In this document: piece after piece, positions 7,149-13,216 of the stretch
How positions within the stretch are numbered: position 1 is the stretch's first letter
Layout of the letters: the number at the start of each line of letters is the position of its first letter
DNA from: Candidatus Parcubacteria bacterium
Lineage (GTDB): Bacteria > Patescibacteriota > Minisyncoccia > Phycocordibacterales > Phycocordibacteraceae
Direction: 5' to 3'
Length of the DNA stretch: 13,216 nt
Assembly: GCA_027459545.1 (NCBI GenBank)
Contig: DAIDID010000009.1
Location: 1-13,216 of the forward strand
The notes under the pieces: model-generated
Seen by the model: only the letters and a program-made list of their open reading frames with translations
Database searches by the model: none
What the model was told of the DNA's origin: nothing
Position numbers and translations under genes: made by a program

Positions 7149-7913
7149 CTATTTTTTAAGCTGTGCGTCTATGAGTGCTGCTACTGCTGAATATGGCTGG
7201 AATCCTTGAAGAAGTGTTGTGCCCACAATGACACTCGGTGTTCCCTGAATACCGAAGGTCTGACCTTCAGCAAAGTCATTCGTAATTACCGTATCATACT
7301 GCGTTTTGTTTTTGTTCATAAGCGCAACAACTTTATTTACATCAATCCCAGGAATTGTTGCAGTAACTGTTTCAAGGTGTGGCAAGAACGAAGCATCTGC
7401 AGTGCGACTTTCTTCGGGCTGACTTGCAAATATTGCTTCATACCATGCATAAAACTGATTAGGATATAGCTCCCAAACAGCCCGAGCGAATTCTGATGCT
7501 TGCGTGGAATTAGGACCTAAAAAGTCAAAGTCTTTGAAGACAATTTTAAGCTTTCCTGTCTGTACATAATTTGTATAAAGCTGTGGCACTACTGTCGTGT
7601 CAAACTGTTTACAAAATGGACACTGATAGTCAAAGAAAAGAGCCATAGTGACAGGGGCGTTTGGATTTCCGACATACGGTTCCCCTGCTGTCTTTACGTT
7701 TGCAATATTTACCGATGGAGCACTTCCAGCTGTGTTTGCTGTTGCAGCCTGCTGTACAGTTTGTCCTCCGTGAAAGAAAATAAATGCTAGTGCAAGTATG
7801 ATAAAACCTAAAATAATTGCGATGGGTGTAAGGTAGGTTTCAAGAAAGACATTACCTTCTAAGTGAACTTTATGTTTTCGTGATTTTTCTGGCTTGTGTT
7901 CTTCGTTTTCCAT
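7149..7913 (-). CDS. Membrane-tethered DsbA-like thiol:disulfide oxidoreductase
   Basis: This 254-residue protein has a charged N-terminus, one membrane helix (about 27-48), a flexible Ala/Thr linker (50-75) and a thioredoxin fold with a DsbA-type insertion. The active site is FFDYQCPFCKQF, with the CxxC at Cys98 and Cys101. The cis-proline loop is GTPSVIVG (Pro226). With the N-terminus inside, the catalytic domain would face the outside of the membrane, where it would oxidise or isomerise disulfides in exported proteins. It resembles the BdbD/Thioredoxin_4 group. These are the only two cysteines of the protein, as expected for a pure CxxC enzyme. The gene begins two bases after the stop of the H1-like gene. 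No VKOR or DsbB partner is in the window, and no clear terminator separates it from marR. Confidence 0.92.
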   Translation of the reverse strand: MENEEHKPEKSRKHKVHLEGNVFLETYLTPIAIILGFIILALAFIFFHGGQTVQQAATANTAGSAPSVNIANVKTAGEPYVGNPNAPVTMALFFDYQCPFCKQFDTTVVPQLYTNYVQTGKLKIVFKDFDFLGPNSTQASEFARAVWELYPNQFYAWYEAIFASQPEESRTADASFLPHLETVTATIPGIDVNKVVALMNKNKTQYDTVITNDFAEGQTFGIQGTPSVIVGTTLLQGFQPYSAVAALIDAQLKK

Positions 7914-7915
7914 AA

Positions 7916-8428
7916 TTATATTTTTTTCTTAGCTACTTTTTTTGTTGCTTTTTTAACTGCCTTTCGCACTGATTTTGTTGCGGTCCTTGTTGCCTTCTTA
8001 ACTGCTGTAGTACTTTGCTTTGCTACTTTCTTTGCGACTCCGCTGCCTTTTTTCGCTGCGGTTGCGAGCTCAGCTTGAATTTCCTTCCAATTTTGCTTGA
8101 GCTCTGTAGCTGCTGCAAGGAGTTCTTCCTTACGCACATTTCGCATTCCTTCGTATGCCTTTGTTGCTCGATCGACAATGACAGCCATTGCTTGCTTGTC
8201 GAGTTTCGCTACAATTTTCGACTGCTTTTTAGCTTCTTTCATAACCTGATTTTTCATTTCAAGTGCCCACTTTGCGCTTTTTTTGCGGTTCTTTGAAGCA
8301 TCTTTTGATCCATAGAAATAAAAACCTGCTGCCGCTGCTCCTGCTGCCGCGAGCACGCCGGCACCGATTTCTGCAGCAAGAGCTGCATCATTTTCCTTTT
8401 TTGAGACTTTCTTTTTTGAATTAGCCAT
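7916..8428 (-). CDS. Small protein with hydrophobic segment and histone H1-like Lys/Ala tail
   Basis: This 170-residue protein is of unknown function. A short Lys-rich head (1-12) is followed by a hydrophobic Ala/Gly-rich segment (about 15-39, ending in GFYFYG) that could be one membrane helix. A charged, probably helical middle (50-124) follows. The tail (about 125-170) is almost only Lys, Ala, Val and Thr in AKK, VKK and ATKK repeats, like eukaryotic histone H1 tails and bacterial HctA/AlgP-type proteins. The N-terminal half recalls YtxH-like small membrane proteins. If the helix is real, the tail would most simply be cytoplasmic and could bind DNA, RNA or polyphosphate near the membrane. 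It follows the 96-residue gene after 27 bp and precedes the DsbA-like gene by 2 bp. TTATCGTA occurs twice just before the start. Function is inferred from composition only. Confidence 0.8.
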   Translation of the reverse strand: MANSKKKVSKKENDAALAAEIGAGVLAAAGAAAAGFYFYGSKDASKNRKKSAKWALEMKNQVMKEAKKQSKIVAKLDKQAMAVIVDRATKAYEGMRNVRKEELLAAATELKQNWKEIQAELATAAKKGSGVAKKVAKQSTTAVKKATRTATKSVRKAVKKATKKVAKKKI

Positions 8429-8455
8429 ACGATAAATTGTACGATAACGAGTAAA

Positions 8456-8746
8456 TTAAGAGCTGTGTTTCTTTTTCATAAGTCGTTTTCCTGTTTTGTT
8501 TGCAAACTTTCCAAAAACAGAAAGACCTGATAAGAAACCTCTTCCCTGACGCCTTATTGATGCACGCGCTTCATTAAAGTCTTCTTTAAGGATCTGTGCC
8601 TCTTCCTCAACAGAATTTGCAACTCTGCTAATTGTACGCAATATTTGAATTACATACCAGAGAGCTATGCACACCAAAAGCGCAAGTACGACAAAGCCAA
8701 TCGTTGCAATAACGAAAAAGAGATTCATTTTGAAAAATTCACTCAT
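8456..8746 (-). CDS. Small single-pass membrane protein, unknown function
   Basis: This 96-residue protein has one strongly hydrophobic helix (about 8-32), then an amphipathic stretch (33-65: ILRTISRVANSVEEEAQILK) that could form a coiled coil, and a basic tail with KRLMKKKHSS. The layout recalls DUF948-like or YtxH-associated small proteins, but I cannot assign a family. It is first in a three-gene cluster with the H1-like protein and the DsbA-like enzyme, and has its own extended -10 promoter about 34 bp upstream. Two adjacent small basic membrane proteins may work together. It is coding by its length, composition and tight spacing. Confidence 0.75.
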   Translation of the reverse strand: MSEFFKMNLFFVIATIGFVVLALLVCIALWYVIQILRTISRVANSVEEEAQILKEDFNEARASIRRQGRGFLSGLSVFGKFANKTGKRLMKKKHSS

Positions 8747-8779
8747 GTATACTGCGGTGCGTCAGAGAAGCACCCTAAA

Positions 8780-8788
8780 AGTATAGCA
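8780..8788 (-). promoter_or_regulatory. Extended -10 promoter of the small membrane protein cluster
   Basis: The minus strand reads TGCTATACT, an extended -10 element (TG at 8787-8788, TATACT at 8780-8785). No good -35 box is present at the usual distance, which an extended -10 can tolerate. Transcription would start near 8773 and give a leader of about 27 nt with a small GGTGC/GCACC hairpin. It lies just past the helicase terminator, as expected for a new unit. Confidence 0.55.
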
Positions 8789-8802
8789 TCTTACCTTTGG
8801 CC

Positions 8803-8855
8803 GAATACGCAAAATCCCCCAGAAAAGGAACTTTTCTGGGGGATTTTGCGTATTC
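8803..8855 (-). terminator. Helicase terminator in a 53-nt perfect inverted repeat
   Basis: Two 25-bp arms, perfectly complementary with a 3-base loop, begin 10 bases after the helicase stop. The core is a CCCCC/GGGGG stem extended by AGAAAAG, flanked by AAAAT and ATTTT, so it has a terminator shape on both strands. The complementarity continues another 8 bp beyond the T-run (GAATACGC with GCGTATTC), which an ordinary terminator does not need. All neighbouring genes point the same way, so only minus-strand termination is required. Confidence 0.8.
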
Positions 8856-8865
8856 TCTTGCTCTT

Positions 8866-10197
8866 TTAAATGAAGGTCAGAGCCATTCCTGCTTTTCCAG
8901 CTCGACCAGTACGTCCAATGCGGTGCGTGTAGTCTTCATATGTAGCAGGCAAATCATAGTTTATGACGTGTGACACTCCAGAGATATCAAGCCCTCGAGC
9001 TGCGACGTCAGTTGCAACTAGCACCTGTACATGATCTTGCTTAAAAAGTCCGAGTGCTTTCTGGCGACGTCCATGAGTTTTGTCACCATGTATTGAGTCA
9101 GCACGAATTCCTCTTGCTCCAAGATCTTTTGCAAGTCGTTCAACTCCATGCTTAGTTCGCCCGAATACAAGCACTTTATTAAAGGATGGATCTCCCAACA
9201 TGTCCACGAGCATTTCAAACTTACTCGAGCCTGCAGGAACTCGCACGACATCTTGATCGATAGTCTGTGCAGTGTCGCGAGTCTTTACTGATACCCGTGC
9301 TGGCTTACTGAGAAATTCATGTATAAGACTTTCAATTTCTCTTGAAAGCGTTGCTGAGAAAAAAAGCGTATGACGATCTTTTGACATTTTTGCCATTATG
9401 AATCGCATGTCTGGAATAAATCCCATATCAAGCATGCGATCAGCTTCATCGAGTACTACTGTCTGAAAAACAGACAGTTCGAGCTCTCCACGCTCCATTA
9501 AGTCTTTAAGGCGCCCTGGAGTTCCGATGACGAAGTTTGGTCGACGGCGAAGTACGCGGATTTGCGGTTCGATTCCAGCACCTCCCACGCAGCACACTGC
9601 ATTTATACCAAGCCCTTTTGCGAAGCCATAAAACTCCTGTTCTATTTGTATTGCGAGCTCACGAGTTGGCACCATGATAAGTGCGCGCTGATCGCGATCT
9701 TTAAGTACTTTATTTATAAGAGGAATAAGAAATGATGCAGTTTTTCCTGTTCCAGTATTTGCAATTCCAACAATATCATTTCCTTCAAGTACGAGAGGAA
9801 TTGAATTGTCCTGAATTGGAGTTGGTGTTATATAGCCTTTTTTTGCAATGTTATCTTTAAGCACCTGCTCAATTTCAAAATCAGTAAACTGATGCTTTGG
9901 TACAAAAGGCGCTTCATCGAGAATTGGTTTTGCTTTGTTTACAAGCTTTGAAAGGTCTATTGACATTTCTTGAAAACCTCTCTTGCCATTTCCGCTATTT
10001 GAACGGGTACGAGAAAAGTTTCCTCGTGATCCCCCACTAAAATTTCCTCGTGAATTTCCACCGAATTTCGGTCGAGAAAAAGTCGGGCGAGAGCCTTGCT
10101 GTGAACCTTGTGAATAAGAAGAACGTGAACTGCCTTGAGAACGGCCTCCTGAAGGAGAACGTCGTCCATCAACGCGTCGTATATATATTGTTGCCAT
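8866..10197 (-). CDS. DEAD-box RNA helicase with RGG/SG-rich N-terminal tail
   Basis: This 443-residue protein has a disordered tail (about 1-75) of Gly, Ser, Arg, Gln and Phe with several RG, GNF and SGG units, then a complete two-domain helicase core. The motifs are: Q-motif TPTPIQ (Gln129), motif I ANTGTGKT (146-153), PTREL (177-181), TPGR (226-229), DEAD (250-253), SAT (281-283), ATDVAARGLD (395-404) and HRIGRTGRAG (425-434). The protein ends nine residues after motif VI, so the C-terminal extension of most RhlE, CshA or DeaD proteins is missing and the basic tail sits at the N-terminus instead. It would remodel RNA in ribosome assembly, translation or decay, often in the cold. It follows typA and a 286-bp spacer with a likely structured leader RNA. 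A perfect inverted repeat ends the unit. The exact subfamily is uncertain. Confidence 0.95.
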   Translation of the reverse strand: MATIYIRRVDGRRSPSGGRSQGSSRSSYSQGSQQGSRPTFSRPKFGGNSRGNFSGGSRGNFSRTRSNSGNGKRGFQEMSIDLSKLVNKAKPILDEAPFVPKHQFTDFEIEQVLKDNIAKKGYITPTPIQDNSIPLVLEGNDIVGIANTGTGKTASFLIPLINKVLKDRDQRALIMVPTRELAIQIEQEFYGFAKGLGINAVCCVGGAGIEPQIRVLRRRPNFVIGTPGRLKDLMERGELELSVFQTVVLDEADRMLDMGFIPDMRFIMAKMSKDRHTLFFSATLSREIESLIHEFLSKPARVSVKTRDTAQTIDQDVVRVPAGSSKFEMLVDMLGDPSFNKVLVFGRTKHGVERLAKDLGARGIRADSIHGDKTHGRRQKALGLFKQDHVQVLVATDVAARGLDISGVSHVINYDLPATYEDYTHRIGRTGRAGKAGMALTFI

Positions 10198-10277
10198 GTA
10201 GTGTATAGAGTAAATGCGTGCGTACGACTGTGCTAGACAGATGTCGCGATATGCGCGCGCTAATTTGTAAAGTCTGA

Positions 10278-10427
10278 ATTAAAAACACTTTGGAGAGTTT
10301 CTTCCTCTGACTCAACCGATCTCGAGAGTTTGCAGACTGCGGCAGAAGCCGTGAATGACTTATAGTAGTCTTCGCGCCTGGTCCTGAGCGACTCTCAAGA
10401 CAGATAAACCAAGGAGAACTGGTTACT
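10278..10427 (-). ncRNA. Candidate structured RNA or long leader of the helicase mRNA
   Basis: The 286-bp spacer 10198-10483 has no convincing reading frame but many complementary segments downstream of a promoter. From the 5' end: a hairpin with arms AACCA/TGGTT (10407-10424) whose loop contains TTCTCCT; then GTCTTGAG paired with CTCAGGAC (10381-10401), 8 bp. The alternative partner of GTCTTGAGAGT (10391-10401) is ACTCTCGAGAT (10319-10329), 11 pairs including two G-U. These two pairings exclude each other. Inside lie a CGGC/GCCG tetraloop hairpin (10340-10351) and AGACT/AGTCT (10334-10338 with 10367-10371). A T-run follows near 10282-10286, but no strong terminator stem precedes it, so transcription may run on into the helicase gene. 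I do not recognise 6S, SRP, tmRNA or RNase P signatures. The ends are approximate. The remainder (10198-10277) shows a GC-alternating patch and nothing else clear. Confidence 0.4.
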
Positions 10428-10431
10428 CACT

Positions 10432-10459
10432 AGAATAGCATGCCTTAGAAAATTTGCAA
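10432..10459 (-). promoter_or_regulatory. Promoter upstream of the candidate RNA and helicase
   Basis: On the minus strand the -35 box is TTGCAA (10454-10459), the spacer is 16 bases, and the -10 is TGCTATTCT (TATTCT at 10432-10437 with an extended TG). Transcription should begin near 10425, 230 bases before the helicase ATG. This long untranslated distance is what suggests a leader RNA. A weak hairpin (10459-10477) overlapping the -35 box may be the remains of a typA terminator. Confidence 0.6.
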
Positions 10460-10483
10460 CTCTCTTTGGAACAGAGTATTGGA

Positions 10484-12277
10484 CTATTTGGCTTTATTTC
10501 GCGCCTTTACTCGCTCACTTTCATTAAGAAACTGCTTACGTAAACGAACTGATTCCGGAGTTATTTCCAGATATTCATCCTCTGCCATAATTTCAAGACC
10601 GCGTTCGATTGTAAGTGTATATGGTGGGAAAAGGTTAATAGCTTCGTCATTTCCAGAAGAACGAACGTTCGTGAGGTTTTTCCCTTTTGTAGGATTTACC
10701 ATCATTTCTTCACCTTTAGAAGTATTACCAATTACCATACCTTCATACACTTCCGTAGCGGGATTTATATAAAGCACTCCGCGCTCTTGAAGACCCCAAA
10801 GCGCATACCCAAGTGCCTTTCCTGGTGCCATTGAAATCATCGAACCAACCTGACGCTTCTTTATTTCACCAGCATAGGGCTTAAAGCCAATTACGCGAGA
10901 AGAGAGAATGCCCTCTCCTTTTGTATCGATAACAAACTGATTTCGATACCCAAGAAGTCCACGCGTAGGACCTTCAAGCGAGAGTCTTACTAAATCATCA
11001 TTTTGTACAAGGTTTTGTAGCACAAACGCACGCGAACCAAGCCGCTCAATAATCACTCCTTGAAATTCACTTGGAGTATCTATAGTCACTTCCTCGTACG
11101 GCTCAAGCTTTTGTCCTTCTTCTTCTCGAATAATTACTTGTGGCTGAGACACCTGCACCTCATACCCATTTCGACGCATATTTTCTAGCAAAATTGCAAT
11201 GTGCAACTCACCGCGACCTGAAACCTTGAAAGCATCTGGAGAAACAAAATCAATTTTAAGTCCTACGTTTACTTCAAGCTCGCGCTCAAGATACTCTCGA
11301 AGTTGGCGACTGGTTACATACTTTCCTTCACGACCAGCAAAGGGAGAGTTATTTACGAGGAAATTTACAGTAATTGTCGGCTCGTCAATTGAAATCGCAG
11401 AAATTGGTTCAGCATTTTGATCGGTAGTAATAGTCTCACCAATAAATATGTCCGGTAGACCAGCAATAATCACAATATCTCCCGCTTGTGCTTCAGCTAC
11501 TTCAGCGCGCTCGATGCCTTTGAATGAAAATAGTTTTGTGAGCTTACCCGTACGTGTGTCGCCATTTGGCTTTTTCACGAAAACATTTTCTGTTGATTTT
11601 ATCTTTCCTTCATAAATACGAGCAATTGCGAGACGACCAAGGAAGTTATCATATCCAAGATTGAAAGCCTGTACTCGAAGTGGTTTTTCAATACGTTCTG
11701 GAGTTGCCGCAGAAGGAACCTGCTCGAGAATTACGTCGAGAAGTGGAGTAAGGTCTTTGCGCTCATCATCTAGCTTTCGCATTGCAACTCCCTCGCGGCC
11801 AATAGCGTATACCGTAGTGAAATCTGCTTGCTCATCTGAAGCACCAAGCTCAAGAAAGAGCTCAAGGACTTGTTCTTCCGCTCGATCAGGATCCGCCGCT
11901 GGTTTATCTATTTTATTTAGTACTACAATTGGCTTAAGGCCAAGCTCGAGGGATTTTTTTAGCACAAAGCGCGTTTGCGGCATAGGTCCTTCTTGAGCAT
12001 CTACCACTAAAAGCACAGAGTCTATCGAGCGAAGCACACGCTCTACTTCCGAACCAAAATCCGCGTGGCCAGGTGTATCTACGATATTAATTTTAGTTCC
12101 CTTATACTCAACAGATGTATTTTTTGAGTAAATAGTAATCCCGCGCTCTTGCTCGATGTTATTTGAATCCATTGAAACACCTTCTGCAGCGGCACCAGTT
12201 TGACGCATTAATGCATCCGTCAAGGTAGTCTTGCCGTGATCCACGTGAGCAATGATTGCGATATTTCGTATTTCCAT
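10484..12277 (-). CDS. typA: Translational GTPase TypA/BipA
   Basis: This full-length 597-residue GTPase matches TypA/BipA along its whole length. The G domain has G1 AHVDHGKT (10-17), G2 Thr48 in RGIT, G3 DTPGHAD (67-73), G4 NKID (121-124), and a G5 position reading YAIGREG rather than the YASA form I know from E. coli. EF-G-like domains II, III and V follow, with [15 protein letters not shown] and [18 protein letters not shown]. The TypA-specific C-terminal domain contains [12 protein letters not shown] and [15 protein letters not shown]. TypA binds the 70S ribosome at the EF-G site and aids 50S assembly and growth under cold or stress. Ser75 stands where E. coli TypA has Gly (DFGSEVER), a minor change. 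The start is ATG without a Shine-Dalgarno motif and the stop is TAG. A promoter about 75 bp upstream may drive it. A helicase gene follows, so two RNA/ribosome remodelling factors are adjacent. Confidence 0.97.
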   Translation of the reverse strand: MEIRNIAIIAHVDHGKTTLTDALMRQTGAAAEGVSMDSNNIEQERGITIYSKNTSVEYKGTKINIVDTPGHADFGSEVERVLRSIDSVLLVVDAQEGPMPQTRFVLKKSLELGLKPIVVLNKIDKPAADPDRAEEQVLELFLELGASDEQADFTTVYAIGREGVAMRKLDDERKDLTPLLDVILEQVPSAATPERIEKPLRVQAFNLGYDNFLGRLAIARIYEGKIKSTENVFVKKPNGDTRTGKLTKLFSFKGIERAEVAEAQAGDIVIIAGLPDIFIGETITTDQNAEPISAISIDEPTITVNFLVNNSPFAGREGKYVTSRQLREYLERELEVNVGLKIDFVSPDAFKVSGRGELHIAILLENMRRNGYEVQVSQPQVIIREEEGQKLEPYEEVTIDTPSEFQGVIIERLGSRAFVLQNLVQNDDLVRLSLEGPTRGLLGYRNQFVIDTKGEGILSSRVIGFKPYAGEIKKRQVGSMISMAPGKALGYALWGLQERGVLYINPATEVYEGMVIGNTSKGEEMMVNPTKGKNLTNVRSSGNDEAINLFPPYTLTIERGLEIMAEDEYLEITPESVRLRKQFLNESERVKARNKAK

Positions 12278-12321
12278 AGTAAAAGTGAGCAGCGCTACTA
12301 GCTAGATAAATTTCTGAAATT

Positions 12322-12340
12322 AAAAAGCGGCTCAGCCGCC
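12322..12340 (-). terminator. Rho-independent terminator-like hairpin after the GH18 gene
   Basis: The minus strand reads GGCGGCTGAGCCGC then TTTTT: a 5-bp GC stem (12327-12331 with 12335-12339), a 3-base loop and a T-run. It lies 41 bases past the GH18 stop and fits its terminator. It also lies a few bases downstream of the predicted typA transcription start, so it may instead form the 5' end of the typA mRNA. Confidence 0.65.
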
Positions 12341-12350
12341 AGTTAAATAT

Positions 12351-12379
12351 AGAATACCTCTATATGAGGTATTCGTCAA
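12351..12379 (-). promoter_or_regulatory. Near-consensus promoter overlapping a palindrome, probably for typA
   Basis: On the minus strand the -35 box is TTGACG (12374-12379), the spacer is 17 bases, and the -10 box is TATTCT (12351-12356). An inverted repeat GAATACCTC-ATATA-GAGGTATTC (12352-12374) fills the spacer and most of the -10 box, so it could be an operator. Otherwise it is the first of two tandem terminator hairpins behind the GH18 gene. If the promoter works, the typA leader is about 67 nt. Confidence 0.5.
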
Positions 12380-12380
12380 A

Positions 12381-13216
12381 TTAGTGAGTCGGTAGTACGC
12401 TCCACATTCCAGGATCTTCCCCACCATCAAGCTTAAAGAATGCAACTCCTGCGAGGCCAAAACTTTTCGCAAGTGCAACTTTCTGTGCAATTGCTCCAGC
12501 ATCACTCCATGTGAGGTAATTAAACGTACCCGAAAGTGGAACATTTCCTGAGTTAGATCCTGTATCTGAATTCATTGTTGGTGTTGTGGTTGCTATGTAC
12601 TCAAGCTGTAACTCTCCTGCAGAATTGCGAGTCGGCTTTACATTATATTCACTTTCAATTTGAGTTGCATAATCTGGATCAAATGCCCATAAAAGATCAT
12701 ACATATAGCCGCTATTATTTGCGTACGGAGTCACACTGTATTCGTATCCATATGTTGCAATACCGAGCTCCATTTTGCTTGCTGGAATGCTTTTTTCCAT
12801 AAGCTGAATTACTGCCGTGTCCCATTTTGGATCAGCTATGGGCATGTACAGACTGTTACCGGCAGCTTCATTAAGTGTTTTATCTGCAGACTCTTGATCG
12901 TAAGCCATGATGCGTACCTGATCACAATACTCACCTATCGCAGATAAGTTATTGGCATATTGAAATTCACTTATCGGCGTTGTTGTATTTAAATCTTGCG
13001 GTGGTGTACGAGCTTCAATAGTGCACATGAGGGATTTGTCTCCTGACTGCTTTAGAGCAATATTTAACTGCTGAAGAAAAGTTGAAAAATAATTTATATC
13101 TGAAGCTTTTTTGCCTTCATAGTCAATGTCGACACCATCCCAGTTGTTTTTTCGTACTTCAGCAACAATCGATGCAATATTTTGTGAGCGAAGTGTTGGA
13201 TTTGAAAGCACTGTAT
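12381..13216 (-). CDS. GH18 family glycoside hydrolase, YaaH-like (C-terminal part)
   Basis: 277 residues are visible. The frame is open to the window edge, so the true start lies outside; the GTG at 13211 is internal. The hallmark GH18 strand WDGVDIDYEG gives the DxxDxDxE motif, with catalytic Glu eight residues after the tryptophan. QVRIMAYDQE is the second active-site strand, with the conserved Met-Ala-Tyr-Asp that positions the substrate N-acetyl group. Near the end, GLAGVAFFKLDGGEDPGMWSVL matches the last barrel strand. This is the plan of chitinase/peptidoglycan N-acetylglucosaminidases and of YaaH-type spore-lysin domains. All catalytic residues are present, so it should be an active hydrolase on GlcNAc-containing glycans, probably exported and possibly carrying LysM or a signal peptide upstream, which cannot be seen. 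A double hairpin region follows its stop. Confidence 0.92.
   Translation of the reverse strand, partial: TVLSNPTLRSQNIASIVAEVRKNNWDGVDIDYEGKKASDINYFSTFLQQLNIALKQSGDKSLMCTIEARTPPQDLNTTTPISEFQYANNLSAIGEYCDQVRIMAYDQESADKTLNEAAGNSLYMPIADPKWDTAVIQLMEKSIPASKMELGIATYGYEYSVTPYANNSGYMYDLLWAFDPDYATQIESEYNVKPTRNSAGELQLEYIATTTPTMNSDTGSNSGNVPLSGTFNYLTWSDAGAIAQKVALAKSFGLAGVAFFKLDGGEDPGMWSVLPTH

Noticed and set aside
9458..9478. Perfect hairpin ACTGTCTG-AAAAA-CAGACAGT inside the helicase gene
   Set aside because: It codes for a well-conserved stretch just before the DEAD motif, has no T-run in place for termination, and stems of 8 bp arise by chance at this scale.
10459..10477. Possible typA terminator (ACTCT/AGAGT stem with some Ts after it)
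   Set aside because: The stem is only 5 bp with a 9-base loop, and it overlaps the -35 box of the following promoter; too weak to call.
10198..10483. tRNA, 6S RNA, SRP RNA, tmRNA or RNase P RNA in the largest spacer
   Set aside because: No cloverleaf or TTCGA arm, no GGAAG SRP loop motif, no GAGGAAAGTCC core of RNase P and no alanine-acceptor end of tmRNA could be found.
1..13216. CRISPR array, transposase, prophage or defence genes
   Set aside because: No spaced direct repeats, insertion-sequence ends, integrase or nuclease genes are seen; the gene content is housekeeping and transport.

Overview
All twelve genes in this 13.2 kb window lie on the minus strand. The DNA is moderately AT-rich with short spacers. 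The likeliest source is a Patescibacteria/CPR (Parcubacteria-like) bacterium. This is inferred from the lack of any clear Shine-Dalgarno motif before the visible starts, the membrane-tethered DsbA-like protein, the small lysine-rich protein, the YaaH-type GH18 enzyme, and long adaptor proteins of a kind I associate with that group. TGA ends marR, so the TGA-glycine code of Gracilibacteria and Absconditabacteria is unlikely. No 16S rRNA or ribosomal protein gene is present to prove the placement.

Read in the direction of transcription (high to low coordinates), the window opens with the C-terminal part of a GH18 glycoside hydrolase (12381-13216). Next comes a 103-bp spacer holding a near-consensus promoter, a palindrome and a terminator-like hairpin, followed by the ribosome-associated GTPase typA (10484-12277). 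A 286-bp spacer (10198-10483) follows. It has a good promoter and several complementary segments, and probably encodes a structured RNA or the long leader of the next gene, an RGG-tailed DEAD-box RNA helicase (8866-10197). A perfect 25-bp-arm inverted repeat (8803-8855) closes that unit.

An envelope cluster follows from an extended -10 promoter at about 8780: a 96-residue single-pass membrane protein, a 170-residue protein with one hydrophobic segment and a histone H1-like Lys/Ala tail, and a membrane-tethered DsbA-like thiol oxidoreductase.

The rest (1-7137) reads as one tightly spaced efflux operon: marR, a long RND/MacA-type adaptor, a short hairpinless EmrA/HlyD-like adaptor, a DHA2-type 14-TM MFS pump, and two half-size ABC exporters. 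The first ABC subunit has the degenerate ATPase site typical of TM287/TM288-type heterodimers. The second is cut by the window edge. A TTGCAG-17-TATACT promoter, directly followed by a 31-bp palindrome, sits before marR, so MarR probably represses the whole six-gene operon. One regulator controlling two adaptors plus pumps of two energy classes is the most system-like feature here. The RNA candidate between typA and the helicase is the most likely undescribed element.
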